64,000 bases of DNA from Allodiplogaster sudhausi (GCA_945643635.1 CALZFC010000077.1:335001-399000); one strand, 5' to 3'. Numbered from the stretch's first letter, positions 1 through 12,199 are shown. The notes: generated by a model not told the origin, from the sequence alone. Program-made: numbers and translations.

Positions 1-195
1 GGGGTGTTTCTAGGCTTGAAGACTATAGCTATGTATACTGGAAAAGGTGGCCATACTAGAACTTTGGTGGTGGCTAATGGAAAGGTGATCATCTATTCAC
101 CCCCGGATCGGACTCTCTATTCACTCCTGTAGAAGTTGGAATACGGTAGAACTTGGAATACGGTACAAGTTGGGGTACCCCCCCCCTCTACTCAC

Positions 196-2172
196 CCCAT
201 GACGATAAGCTGCGCAACGCCCTCGTCCAAGTCGGCCTTGCCTCTCGTTGTGGCGCTCGCTTTCTTTTTGCGGCCTAAACATACTACATACTTCTGCTGT
301 TCGATCGAACTTACAATTAGAGCATCCTTTTTTTTAGTTGCCAAAATTAATACGTAATCGGGATGAATTAATATGCCAACTGAATGCTTGCTTTGTTGCC
401 ATATTTATTTATATTAATCAATTTACCTTGAAAAAAATACAATGATGAAATACCTTCTATGCCTCACCTCCACCACGTCTCCAACTATAATAAATAAATA
501 TTTGTTCTATGGCCCCACCTCCTGCTCCTCCTACTCCCCAGCACTGGTCGGCCAATTCTTCGCTGGGCGCCAACATCGTTGGAAGGACGACGGCGCCTGG
601 TGGTAGTGGCTTGCTGATCCCGATCAGGCTCTCCTTAGATTTGACACTCCAGGTCTCGCGACGACGCTTCACGTCACTGTAAATTCGGCGGGAAGTTTAA
701 ATTTTCAAGTTGATGACCTTGACGCTTATCTCTCTCTCTCTCTCTCTCTCTCTCTTTCACTTTTATATACCATTTTACGCACCATTAATTGCATATACAT
801 ACATACTATTGAAGGAGTCAATTAGTTGAGCACGAATGAATATACATATGTACATACATACACATATTTTATGTACACTCTAATTTTAAGCTTGCGTTTT
901 TACAGTATGAGATATATGCGACAGTAGGCTGGAAAGAATAGAAGTGAATATACCCTCTCTCGAGCTTTTGTTCCTTATAGTATGACAGTTATTGTAACAT
1001 TGGAGTATGGTAGTTATTATTACTTGCAGTATGACAATTACTTTTGTTACTTACAGTACGACAATTACTTTTGTTACTTACAGTATGACAATTACTTTTG
1101 TTACTTACAGTACGACAATCACTTTTGTTGCTTACAGTACGACAAATACTTTTGTTACTTACAGTACGACAATTACTTTTGTTACTTACAGTACGACAAT
1201 TACTTTTGTTACTTACAGTACGACAATTACTTTTGTTACTTACAGAATGACAGTAGTATGACCTACGGTATGACATGGGTTACAGTATGAAGAACGTGCA
1301 CAGACCTTCTCTCGAGCTGCGCGGCCAATGTTGACGAATGACGACGACGCGGCGTGACAACAGCGATCGGAGGGCGTGCGTTCGAGGTCTGGCAAGGATT
1401 GCACTTATACCGTACTTTTCACTTATCTAGCAGGGACTTCGTGGTAGGAGTTTGTGGTATCCATTAAGCATTCAAATGTTCAATTAGGGATTTAATTGTT
1501 CAAGTCAAAGCAGCAGATTGTATCAAGCGACGCATTATGTAAGAAAAGCTTGCAATACAAAAACACAATTTAGAATAAATTCAGCCTCGCTGTACGTTTT
1601 TCTATGAGGGATAGTGTAATTATAAGAAGAGGAGCTAGAACATTTTGGAGAATTAAGATTAGTTTCGCCTCGTGCTCGTTTAAAATCTCCTGAAAATTAT
1701 AGAAACCTCAGTCGCCGTCGAACAGCTGGCAGGCGACGGTGATTCTTCAATCGTTTGGGTACTGAAGGAATATGCACAAATTAAGTGTACAAATACATAC
1801 GTATGTACATACAAGTAGAATGTTTCTTCTACTTATTCATTAGTGCACTAATAGAAAGAAATGATGATATATGCATACATACATATTAATAAACGTGTTC
1901 TTATGAGACCATTGTTTTGCTCAGAAGCCTGCCTCACTTTTCATTTTTGATTCCTGGATATAAACATTTTATCTGAGAATAAAGAGAGCTGAATAAATGA
2001 AGTGATAAAGATTACTTTCTCTTCTCTCGATAGCTTGACGAGCTGGGCGACAAGTTGCACTGTTCAGCTTCAACTGCCGCCTCGACCGTGCTGCTGCTGT
2101 TCTTCTGCTTGAGCAGCAGCTTATCGAACAAGTCCACCTTTCTACTCTCCTGGCACGTCATGCCGGAGTCAT
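196..2172 (-). CDS. Unrecognised protein gene, 3' part of at least five exons, runs off the left edge
   Basis: Read on the minus strand, five exons can be joined without breaking frame: 2016-2172, 1707-1761, 1306-1388, 468-676 and 196-274. Each has a usable AG acceptor and GT donor, and every phase agrees (2, 0, 2, 1). The last donor at 195-194 leaves the window, so the C terminus is missing. An upstream exon ending at 2748 fits with the right phase but its start is unclear. The product is polar: a basic stretch (residues KVDLFDKLLLKQK), a Ser/Thr-rich part, a double arginine-rich patch (TPRRRHS, DVKRRRE), a Pro/Gly-rich part and RKKKAS. I see no domain I can name; it could be a nuclear regulatory protein, but that is a guess. 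The phase agreement is the main support. The introns hold a CT tract and a 27-bp minisatellite. Confidence 0.4.
729..758. repeat. (CT)n microsatellite
   Basis: Uninterrupted CT dinucleotide run inside an intron of the left-edge gene. It is one of many such tracts in the window. Confidence 0.95.
1012..1255. repeat. 27-bp minisatellite, about nine copies
   Basis: A 27-bp unit (core ACAGTACGACAATTACTTTT) is repeated about nine times with point differences. Because 27 is a multiple of three, several frames stay open on both strands, for example a repeated nonapeptide YLQYDNYFC. I read these as by-products of the repeat: the array lies in an intron of the minus-strand gene, between its exons at 468-676 and 1306-1388. 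Confidence 0.9.
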
Positions 2173-3444
2173 CTGAATGTTGGTCAAGTTGACGAAGGGA
2201 AAAAAAAATATCCATATGTACATACATACATCTAAACCAAAACATGCCTATTTCAATGCAATACGAAATTTCCATGCTCTCTTATTATTCACAGAAGAAA
2301 GCCTGAAAGATTTGCATCCCAAAAACGTTAATTTTTGTTTGTACTCCAAGAGGTGCCAACCACGACGAGATTTCAATCGAGAATGCCAGGTTTTTTTAAC
2401 GCTCAACATCGAGTTAAAATCGTGTGAAAACCCAGTATTCGAGTTAAGTATATGTGGAGCCAACTTTAAACCGCATGTAGCAAAAAGCGCATTGGAATAA
2501 AAGCAACGTTGAACTGAGGAATGTGACCAGAGGAAGAAAGGAGGCCGCACCGAATCGTGCACAGCTACCCGATGAGCCTGTTCACTTAATCTGCATTTAC
2601 GTCTGACTCTAAAATCAAGCTAATACTAATAATAATACATAACTTTAATGCATAACTTAAGTAAAAAAGACAATTTAGAGAAGAAAGTCATGCGTGAAGA
2701 GGGCTTATAATAGTTGCTCTCCTTTTGAATCGCTGTCACGTCGTTACTCTGTTTAAACATTCCGATCGCCAGTATGGCTTCGGATGAACTGCGAAATTCT
2801 TTTCGTTTGCACAAAGGAGGAAAGCACTTGTCCTTGAACACCATACGTACACCGTATTTATTTATCATACATAAATTTTTAAAAAGGTATTTCGATGAGA
2901 CAGCATTTCTATAAAAATTACTATATACATATGTACATACATGCTATATACAGTAATAAACACTTCATATAAAAAATCTTATGTATTATCTGCATACTTT
3001 GTAAGTATGTACATACATATGCCATTCTGTTGCCACCTTCATTGATGTAGATAATCAATTGAACAATTATGTACATATATATTTGTACGTGTGAATATTC
3101 ACCATACTCAAATGTACATGAATCCACGGGCTCCTCTCGGCAACTTGACCAACTTTCAGATGAAATTTGCTCCGTATCAACTTTGCTCGTGAGCGGTACT
3201 GTATACTTCAGTTCATGTTATTACATCAGCGGCGAGAGCTGTGCTTTCTCAATTATTAGACGCGCAAGCTAATTGTCTGGTGTAGAGGTCTTGTTATGCT
3301 GTCTTGAAGAGTGTATGCCTGCGCAACTGTCCAAATATGCTTGTAAGTATGCATTGTTATGCCTCGTGCTCTTGTGAGTTTGAAATCCCCGCCGGGCTTT
3401 TTCTGACTCCTACTAGTTCTCTCTTTCTCTCTTTTTCATACATT

Positions 3445-3486
<42 letters not shown>

Positions 3487-3833
3487 TCGTGCCCTCCTTT
3501 CTTCTTTCGGTTCTATTTCCTCTCTCCTCTTCTCTCTCTTCTCTCTCTTTCACTCGTGCCCTTTTACTTTTTCGCCCCGTTTACTTCACGGAATGTCTCA
3601 AGCACACACATTCTCGTACTTTACTCTTTCTTAGCCTCCCTTGCTCTTCTTCTGCCTCCCTCTCATCTTTCTCTCTTCCTCTTTCCGTCTCTCCCTCTCT
3701 CACTCTTCCTATCTCTCCCCCTCACTCTCTCTTTATTTGCCCTTTGATCTATGCCAAACTTGTTGCGAAGAGAAAGAGATGAAGCCACGTTCCACCCCCA
3801 CAAGTAGGTATAATGACACCTTCCCGATATATG
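2173..3833. other. Spacer with possible further 5' exons of the left-edge gene
   Basis: The stretch is mostly AT-rich. Two minus-strand segments could be upstream exons of the left-edge gene: one ending at the donor 2747-2746 (phase 1, as required), and one around 3108-3207 ending at a GTGAAT donor, also phase 1. The acceptor between them (about 2804) is weak. From 3400 to 3750 it turns into CT-rich sequence preceding the collagen gene. Confidence 0.3.
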
Positions 3834-3840
3834 TATAAAA
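3834..3840 (+). promoter_or_regulatory. TATA box of the collagen gene
   Basis: TATAAAA lies 44 bp before the collagen ATG at 3884. The spacing predicts transcription starting around 3860-3870 and a very short leader, as is usual for nematode cuticle collagen genes. Confidence 0.6.
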
Positions 3841-3883
3841 GTTGCTTGCATCAAAGCAGCAGCTCAGCACCGCCAGTCAAGAG

Positions 3884-4628
3884 ATGGAACTCGAGCAGCG
3901 CATCAAGGCGTATAGGTTTGTCTATTTTTTTTCATATTTTACCTATTTCGTTCCAAAGTGCCTTTTTTTACCTATTTCGTTCCAAAGTGCCTCTGCTACT
4001 ATATTTACACTCTTACTTGCTTTCTTTCTCTCTGTCCGTCCCACTTTGTCTTTTCGTACTCTCTCACTCCCCAACTCTCTCTCTCTATCTAACTCTCTCT
4101 CCAACTCTTTCTCTGACTCTCTACGTCTCTCCACCTTTCTCTCTTTCTCTCCAACTCTCACTCTCTGTCTTTCTCCGTCTCTCTCTCACCCCAACTGTCT
4201 CTCTCTCCAACTCTAACTTTATTTCAGTTTCTCCCCAACTCTCCTTCTCTCTCTCTCTCTCTCAGACTGGTCGCCTACTCGGCCGTGGCTTTCTCTGTGG
4301 TGGCCGTCCTGTCCGTCTGCGTGACTCTCCCTCTGGTCTACAGCTACGTCCACCATGTCAAGAGTAGGATGAGCTACGAAATCACGTTTTGCAAGGTTTT
4401 CCTTTTTAGCTTTCCTTTTTTTTGCATTTACTCATTTACAATAAGATTATCATCGAGCTCAAATATTTTATCAACAAATACATATGTGTAATTTTCATGA
4501 AAACAATTTTACTATTCTAGCAAAATAACATGTTCCTGTGTTGATATCATATAGAAGAAATGGCAAATAATCTCGTAAAAGGAGGTAGCAGCTTGACGAA
4601 GAAGAGAATAAAATTGAGCAAAAGAACA

Positions 4629-4668
<40 letters not shown>

Positions 4669-5936
4669 CAGTCTCTCTACCACTCCCTCTTTCTTTCTGT
4701 GTCTCCATATACTCACTTACTTGCTCACCTTCTCTCCCCCTTTTTCCCATGCTTCTCCTGTCTTGAAAATGGAATATCTACAAGAACATGAAGATGGGAA
4801 TATGTTTTTAGGAAGTTACACAGAGAGATTGGTAATTTTTGAGTGGGGCCTCATAATAAATGGCGCGGGTGGAATCTGAAGAAGAATATACATGATATTT
4901 ATGTATTTGTGTTGTAACGAGGCAGGCAGGTATTTCACCTTCGTAAAATCCTTGTAATAACTCATGATTTAGTGAATCATTGCCAAAACAAATGGTTATA
5001 CATACATACATGCATGAAGGCAGATGGATTCATATGTCAATTTGTAAGCAATTAACTAAAATTGCTAATGTAATGTTAATTAATTAACGTAATTCGTTCA
5101 GGGCTCGGCCAAGGACATTTGGTCGGAGGTGGATCTGCTGAAGAGCGCTCCGGGAGCAGCATCGAATCGGACGGCTCGTCAGTCGGGCTACGACAATGAC
5201 GCGCATGTCAGTGGAGGAGGCTCGTCGAGCTATACAGGGACCGGTGGAGGCGGAGGAGGCGGAGGTGGAGGCGGAGGTGGATCCTCAAGCTACTCCGGAA
5301 CCGGTGGAGGAGGAGGTGGAGGCTGCGATGCCTGTTGCCTGCCCGGCCCGCCCGGCCCTGCAGGCTCACCGGGCAAGCCAGGCAGACCCGGCAAGCCGGG
5401 CGCGCCCGGTCTCCCGGGCAACCCAGGTCGCCCGCCGCAGCAGCCATGCGAGCCGCTCACGCCGCCGCCCTGCAAGCCATGTCCGCAAGGCCCACCGGGC
5501 CTGCCCGGCCCGCCAGGACCACCGGGAGACGGCGGTGCTCCTGGCCAGCCAGGCACGCCAGGTCACGATGCGCCCCCGGGCGAGCCGGGACCCAAGGGCC
5601 CACCGGGCCCACCCGGCAACCCGGGCGCGCCTGGGCAGCCCGGCGAACCGGGTATTCCTGCGGCCAGCGAGCCACTCGTGCCCGGTGAGCCGGGGCCTCC
5701 CGGATCGCCCGGTCCTCTTGGGCCTCCGGGCTCTCCGGGCAAGCCGGGCGACGATGGGCAGCCCGGGCAGCCGGGGCCTAAGGGACCGCCGGGGCCTGAC
5801 GGACAGCCGGGTGCCGATGGCAACCCGGGCCCCCCGGGGCCTGGCGGGAATCCGGGCGGGCCCGGCGAGAAGGGCATCTGTCCCAAGTACTGCGCCATCG
5901 ATGGTGGAGTGTTCTTCGAGGACGGCACGAGGCGGT

Positions 5937-5938
<2 letters not shown>
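3884..5938 (+). CDS. Cuticle collagen, complete, three exons
   Basis: Exons 3884-3915, 4266-4395 and 5102-5938 give 332 residues. The product is a short nematode collagen that would be secreted by the hypodermis, trimmed, trimerised and cross-linked into the cuticle. The N terminus [11 protein letters not shown], a membrane-anchor/signal segment (about residues 12-38) and the YVHHVK box are family hallmarks. A furin-like site RTAR at about residue 75 lies in homology box A. A glycine-rich linker with repeated SSSY-GTG follows, then a cysteine cluster (CDACC), interrupted Gly-X-Y blocks separated by Cys-containing breaks (PCEP, PCKPC), and the C-terminal box [11 protein letters not shown] ending FEDGTRR. 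Length is normal for the family. The long polyglycine linker between cleavage site and first cysteines is unusual. Which numbered col gene it matches cannot be said from sequence alone. The downstream GA tract begins within a few bases of the stop. Confidence 0.95.
3938..3993. repeat. Short direct duplication in collagen intron 1
   Basis: A segment containing ACCTATTTCGTTCCAAAGTG occurs twice back to back just after the first donor site, the rest of the intron being CT-rich. Confidence 0.8.
4629..4662. repeat. (GA)n microsatellite in collagen intron 2
   Basis: Pure GA run within the 706-nt second intron of the collagen gene; the rest of that intron is AT-rich with no other feature I recognise. 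Confidence 0.9.
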
Positions 5939-5987
<49 letters not shown>

Positions 5988-5990
5988 GAG
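5939..5990. repeat. (GA)n microsatellite immediately after the collagen stop
   Basis: GA run starting next to the TGA stop codon, so it would lie in the 3' untranslated region of the collagen mRNA. Confidence 0.9.
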
Positions 5991-6340
5991 TGTGTGTGTT
6001 GGATTTCGGCATTGGAGAAGTGTCTCGGCGAGCATTGCGTGTTTTTTTATTGTATCCGTCAACATCACAGTCAATATATAAACAATTATCTCGCGTCTAT
6101 CTGCAAATTACAGGGAATACTGAATATGAAGCGATTTAGAAATGGAAAGGGCAGAGAAGAAGAAGAGAAGACAGAATGGATGTTGTTGAGTCATGTCGGT
6201 TGACAAGGGAGGAGTTTTGATTCATCTCGTCTGATCTCTATACATAAAAGTATTCTATTTATTCAACAATTTACACTTTATTTTATTTCTTATTCAGCAT
6301 TTGAATTCGTTAGCGAACAAATAAGTATGTATGTGAATCT

Positions 6341-7433
6341 GCCGCGGCATTAATCTTGCCGTTTGTCCAAGACATGTCAACGACAATCGGTCATGACCGT
6401 TTCAAAATAAAACGGACACATGTCCTGGACACATCCACTTCCGCCTATCTTAATACACAGGAGTCTAGGACATGTCTAAGACATGTCCTGGACGCGTCCT
6501 GGACAAAGAAGAAAAAAATCTCAATGGTCATGGACACTTTTGTGGGCTTGTCCCATACGTGGTCACGACCACAGCGAGAGACTGCATAAGCGTGGAGAGC
6601 ACAGAGTGACACGCTCGCGGTTACTACCGATGTCCCGGACAAATTATGGCATGCGACACAGTTTACGACCGATGACGCCTTCTTTTTTAGTAATGTTTGA
6701 AAACATTTGGGGGGAACATTTTAAACGTGCCAACAATTCTCGAATGAATGCAAGACAAGCTGCACTTATTTTGTGTTGTTTTGTTTTTTTAACTGATTTC
6801 GGAACGTTTCGTTATCCATTTGCCATACTTATATTGAAGAGCCTAACTGAAGAGACGGGAGAACATGCGCCTCGCGAATGCTGTGACTGGATTACTGACT
6901 GGCGCCAACTCGCACCTTCGCGGCTTAGCAGCATCCTTTGCTCGGCGCCATCGTATTCAAGCAGTGCGAATATTGCATGGACTGCCCCCCGTTCCTCTGC
7001 TTTGTTTTTCTCTCCCACTGTTTTTGTTATGGCAATGTTATGGAGCCACATCAATAAATGTTGTAACAGCTAAGATGTTGAAGTGTAGGAGAAGATTTAC
7101 AGACTTTTTTCCTGACAGTGAGGTGACCCTCTTCCAATTGATTGGTGCATAAGTGTCTGGTGCAATTCGACATAAAAAGTTGACTTTTTTTTCAAAAGTG
7201 TACTTAGAGTGAACCATTTTGGCTTCTCTTTTTTTAAATTTGATTATTTTTGTGAAATAAATGTAGAATAACAGTAAAAAGGGCTGAAATTGTCAAAAAA
7301 GTATTTTAAAGCGCGTATGTGCAGGTGTCCATGACATGTCCATGACGTGTCCTTGACATGGTTATGACCATGAACGGTCATGACCGATTGTCCTTGACAT
7401 GTCTTGGACAAACGGCAAGATTAATGCCGCGGC
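6341..7433. mobile_element. Non-autonomous DNA transposon with 61-bp terminal inverted repeats
   Basis: The left end (6341-6401, starting GCCGCGGCATTAATCTTGCC) and the right end (about 7373-7433) are reverse complements over about 61 bp with one mismatch. Inside both ends, motifs built on GACATGTCC and GGTCATGACC recur several times, resembling subterminal transposase-binding repeats. The element is about 1.1 kb. Its longest internal frame (from 6483, 196 codons) shows no transposase motif I recognise, so it is probably a deletion derivative or large MITE. Flanking bases TGAATCT (left) and TGAAGCC (right) match at five of seven positions and may be a decayed target-site duplication. Superfamily is not assignable by eye. 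Confidence 0.8.
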
Positions 7434-7556
7434 TGAAGCCTTCCTCTTTGTCCAACATGCCCTTAGTTCCGTTCGTTCGTTCCCTTGTTCCCCTTATTAA
7501 CAAACGGCTTTAGGCTTTTCAAGTGATACTCGTAGTGGAAACGGACTAATGAAAGT

Positions 7557-7595
<39 letters not shown>

Positions 7596-7885
7596 AAGTC
7601 TCTCTTTTCTCTCTATTGTCTCTTTTTCTCTGCCTCTCCGCTTGCTCTCTCTCTCTCTCCATTGAATTATAGACTTGTGCCCTTCTACGTAGAAACAGAG
7701 AAAACCAAAAGTGCATTTTCTGGATGGTTTGGGCCGGATAATTTCTGCCTTTTAAGGGACTCCCCTCTGAATTTTCATTTCTTCCTCTGATTCTTTTTCG
7801 TTCTCCTCCTCACTATTATTTTCTCTCGATCTCCCTCTTTCGGTCTGTCTCTCTCTCTCTCCTTCCCCTTCAGTCCTTCTTTCTT

Positions 7886-7930
<45 letters not shown>

Positions 7931-8331
7931 ATTCTCTCTCTCTGCATCATTCCCTCGCTCTCTAGAGTTTTTCCGTTCAGAACTCAAGCAATTTCTTTAC
8001 CAGCTCGGTTCGGAAGCCTCTTTCTTCTTTGTTTCTTCTTGTTCTCTTTATCTCTATTTTTTTACTCTCATTCCCCTCTCTCTCTCTCTCTCTTCATCTC
8101 TCTCTGTCTTTCTCTCTCTCTTTATCTCTCTCTCTCTCTCTCTATCTCTCTCTTTCTGCATCCTCTTTTCATTGTATCACCTACACGTAGTAGTTTCTCC
8201 CGCAATGTCCTAAGTGCTCTAGCTAATATTATTGTTCCTCCTTCTCCTTCGCCATTTCCAGACCGCTCGTCTTCCAACGAACCTTCCGTTTTCTTCATTA
8301 CATCCCTTCCATAGTGCCTTTCTCTTTCACT

Positions 8332-8365
<34 letters not shown>

Positions 8366-8606
8366 ACTCTCCCTCTCTCCCTAGTTCTCTCTTTCTCTCT
8401 CCCTCCTTCTCTATTTCTCTCTCCCTCTCTACCACCTTCTCTCTTTCTCTGTCTCTCTCTCTCCCACTCTTTTCTGCGAGAATAACTCTTCAATTGTTCC
8501 CTATCAGCTTCTCCACGCAAGTCCTCTTCCAAATTTCATATGGAATTAATCAGATTAGCCATCACGGCGAAAAAGACACCAAAGGATAGAGATGAGGGAG
8601 AGAGAG

Positions 8607-8637
<31 letters not shown>

Positions 8638-10643
8638 GAGCGCGCGAGAGAGATAAAGAGCGAGAGAGCGCATGAGGTCTTGAGCTTGAAGAGAAGCAGA
8701 AAGAAAGAGATGGAGGGAGGCAGAAGAGAGAGAAAGAGAGAGAGAGAGAGAGCGAAACTGAGAGTGAACGAGAGGAAGAAATAGAAAAAATGAAAGAAAG
8801 AAAAAAATGTGAAAGGAGTTACAGGAAATCAATGAAGTCTTCTGGAGATTATCATAAACCTTTCTTTTTCTAAATTGTTACTTCAATGTTCCTTTTAAAA
8901 ATATAATATTGATGCAGTTTGTTCCGTTTCCTCTTGTAGAACACGAAAATACGAAAATAGCATTCATTCCCTGCTGCTCTACCCTTTCCGTAGAATCTCA
9001 CGGTGTCTTGTTTCCATTTGGTTTTACACTTTGGTATTTCACTTTGTCTCTCTCTCTCTCTCTCTCTGTTGCCACTTTTTGACTCTCTCTCTCTCTCTCT
9101 CAATCTATCTCTCCCTCAATCTCTCCTCTTTCTTTCTTAATTTATTCCCTCATCGTCCTTCTTCCGTTTCATTTCTCTAAAGTGTGTGTTCAACGGGGCG
9201 ATTGATAAGTGCGTTTCTGCAAGATTTTCTGCAACCAAAGGGCAAATTGGGAGAGAGAGAGTAAAATGAGTGGAGAGAGCGAGAGAGAAAGAGAGAAAAG
9301 AGGGAGAGAGCTAGACAGAGAGAGAGAGAGTGCAATTTTTTAACATTGATAGTGACTAATTAGCGTGACAAATTGTTTACATCCTTTATCCGAGTCTGTA
9401 TATGTGAAGAGTGCCTGCTCGCCTTCCTCACCAATGTCTTCTAGGCAGGGTGGAAGACGGCAGCACATGGCTTTCTGTTTATCGTCGGCTAAGTTGGACG
9501 TTAATTGGGTGGGGGGGAGGGGTGATAGGACAACGAGACGGAGAGAGAGAGGGCGAGAGAGAGAGAGAGAAAGGCTACTAAGATGAGAGGCAGAACAGAG
9601 AGAACGAGAGAGAGAGTGAGAGAGAAGTAGAGAAAACAGATGCTGAGAGAGAGAGAGAGTGAGAAAGAAAGAGCGAAAGAGTTCGTGAGACTAGATTTGA
9701 GAAGGAATAATGAGGAAAGGAGAGAGTGTGAGGTAAGAAGACAGGAGATTTGTTGGGGAAATAACCAGGGTGAGAGATTGTGATGGGTGAGAATCATTGA
9801 AGGAAGAGAGCAAAGAGACGCATAGAAGCAGAAAGACGGAGTAAGAGCGAGATAGAGAGAGAGAGAGCGACAGAGAGAGAGACAGAGAGAGAGAGAGAGC
9901 GAGAAATATAAAGAGAGGAAAGTAGAAGTCATGACCTCTCTGCTCGTCGTTAAGACGGCTGCCTGCCATTCTCTCGCTTGAGGCATGCATGAGAAGAGGG
10001 GGCCTCAGGGAGAAAGATGAGGAAGAGCGATTGGAGGACGGGGGGTTTAAGATGATCGAGAACGTGGTCTCCCCCTCTCTTTCTCTCTCTCTCTCTGGCT
10101 GCCTCTCTCTTTCTCTGTCTCACTCTCCCTCTCGCTTTCTCTCACTCTCTCTCTCTCCCTTTCTCTCTCACTCTCGCTCTCTATCTCTTTCTCTCCCTCT
10201 TTCTCGCTTGCTCTCTCTCGCGCTCTCTCACTCTCACTCTCTCTCTCTCTCGCTCTCTGTCTCTCTCTCCTTTTCCCTCTCACCTTCCTTTTCCCTCCTC
10301 CTGTCTCTCACTCTCGTTCACTCTCTCCCATCCTCTGATTATTGCCACTGATCATTGTTGCACGCATTCCGTTGCTGGCGACATGTCATTTCCTTCCTCT
10401 CTTGTCTTTTTTCTTCTCGAAAGTGTTTGTTCTCTAGCACCTGTTCTCTAGTCACTTTCTCATTTCCTCTTCTGTTTTCTCTCTCTCTCTCTTTTTCTCT
10501 CTCACTCTCTCTTTCTATCTTTCTATTTTTCTCTCTTTCTCTTTTTCTCTCTTTCTCTTTTTTCTCTCTCTCTCTTTCTCTCTTTCTCTCATTCTCTCTT
10601 TCTCTCTCTCTCACTCTATCTCGTTCGTCCTCGCATATTCCAG

Positions 10644-10744
10644 AACTCGTAAATTGTATGAAAGCATCAGAAAATAATCCCGGTGTTCGAAGCGGCAACA
10701 TGGATGTGACACATGGTTGCGGAAGAGATTATGAGTGAGAGATG

Positions 10745-10785
<41 letters not shown>

Positions 10786-11123
10786 AGAGAGGGAGAGAGA
10801 GAGAGAGAGAGTTAGAGAGGGAGAGGAAGAAGGAGGTAGAAAGAAAGAGAGAGAGAGCGAGAGCGAGAAAAGGAGAAGAAAAAAAGTCTTAGGGGCACCC
10901 CCTTTGGCAAGAATCTCCTCGTGGGTGCGCCACCTTTTGGTCCCTCCGCGTATTTCCTGCATAAGATATGGAACGAAAAAATTCTAATATGTGCAAGGTT
11001 ATGTACCTGTTTCCTAAGTCTCTCTCTCTCTCTATCTCTCTCTCGCCCTCTCTTATTCTCTCTCTCACTCTCTCTCTCATTCTCTTTCTCTCTCTCCTTC
11101 TCTCTCTTTCTTTCTCTCTCTCT

Positions 11124-11169
<46 letters not shown>

Positions 11170-11367
11170 CCCTCCCTATTCTCGCTGTCTATCTCGCCTC
11201 TCCCTTTCCATTTTTCTCTACTCTCGCTCTCAGTCTCTCTCGCCTTGTTTCCTCCTCCTTCCATTCTCTCTGCACCATGCCCCAGTCTTCCGCTGGCTCG
11301 CATACAAATTTCAATGTTCATCAAGAACAGCTTGCCGGAGCCATGCCACTTTACGGGAAGAGACTAG
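10644..11367 (+). CDS. Tentative three-exon gene fragment among CT/GA tracts
   Basis: Three islands can be joined in frame: 10644-10734 (acceptor TTCCAG, donor GTGAGA), 10893-10997 (acceptor CTTAG, donor GTTATG) and 11286-11367 ending in TAG. Phases agree (2 then 2), as do the splice signals, and the tracts between them would be introns of the same kind seen in the nearby GPCR gene. No start exon was found and the product (contains LLVGAPPFGPSAYF) matches nothing I know. Open stretches this short can arise by chance and the minus strand is also partly open, so this is only a candidate. Confidence 0.2.
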
Positions 11368-11432
11368 AGGAGGATTTTTGACTCTCTCTCTCTCTGTCTC
11401 TCTCTCTCTCTTTCTCTTTCTCCCTTTCTTTC

Positions 11433-11481
<49 letters not shown>

Positions 11482-11691
11482 TTAGCATATCTTCCCTCCC
11501 CTCTCTCTCATTGCCCAGCTCTCCTACATCTCTCCTGTTCTTTTGCTCACTCACACTTATTGCAACTTTCCGTCTCCTAGTTAGTTTCCCTCTCATCCTC
11601 TGTTCTCTCTCATATCATCCCTATCTATCTATCTGCTCATCTCCTCTCTCTTTCGCTCTTTCTCTTTTCTCTCTCTTCACTCGCTCTTTCG

Positions 11692-11722
<31 letters not shown>

Positions 11723-12199
11723 ACTTCTCTCTCACACCATCTCTCTGTCACCCCATGTTGAAGCCTTCCAAGATACCCAAGCACCTTACGGATATCATTA
11801 ATCTCCTAGGCTCATACGAATGTAGCACGAAGCGCATATCATTTGACACAGGTTTCTTACCAGAGTTTCTATATATGTACACATTAACTGTTTTTTCGTC
11901 AAATTTAAATATCATCAAATCGTCAGATCCATATCAAGTGTGCATACCGTTGTTCATATATTTTAACTTACATATATTATGAAAACATTTTTTTTTGTCC
12001 GGAACCGACTCTTTTTTTATTGTTTTGAACCGATAGCATCAGCATGCTCCATGTGCTTCTGACTTTTATACGAAATAATACAATCTTATCCGCTTCGTTT
12101 TTCATCAACAGTACTTGTTTTTTGGTAATTGTGGTATCAACGTTTGCAACTTTTTTGGTCTTTTTGTTTTTTTTTCCTAAGATTTATAGTAAGGCGGCT

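Noticed and set aside
982..1290. 102-codon repeat protein
   Set aside because: Product of a 27-bp minisatellite lying in an intron; other frames are equally open.
3304..4367. Overlapping S/L-rich frames before and through collagen intron 1
   Set aside because: CT-tract artefacts; the second crosses the real intron and part of exon 2 in the wrong frame.
5196..6074. Long frames on both strands across the collagen exon
   Set aside because: Shadows of GC-rich Gly-X-Y codons; only the frame continuous with [11 protein letters not shown] and ending in [10 protein letters not shown] matches the family.
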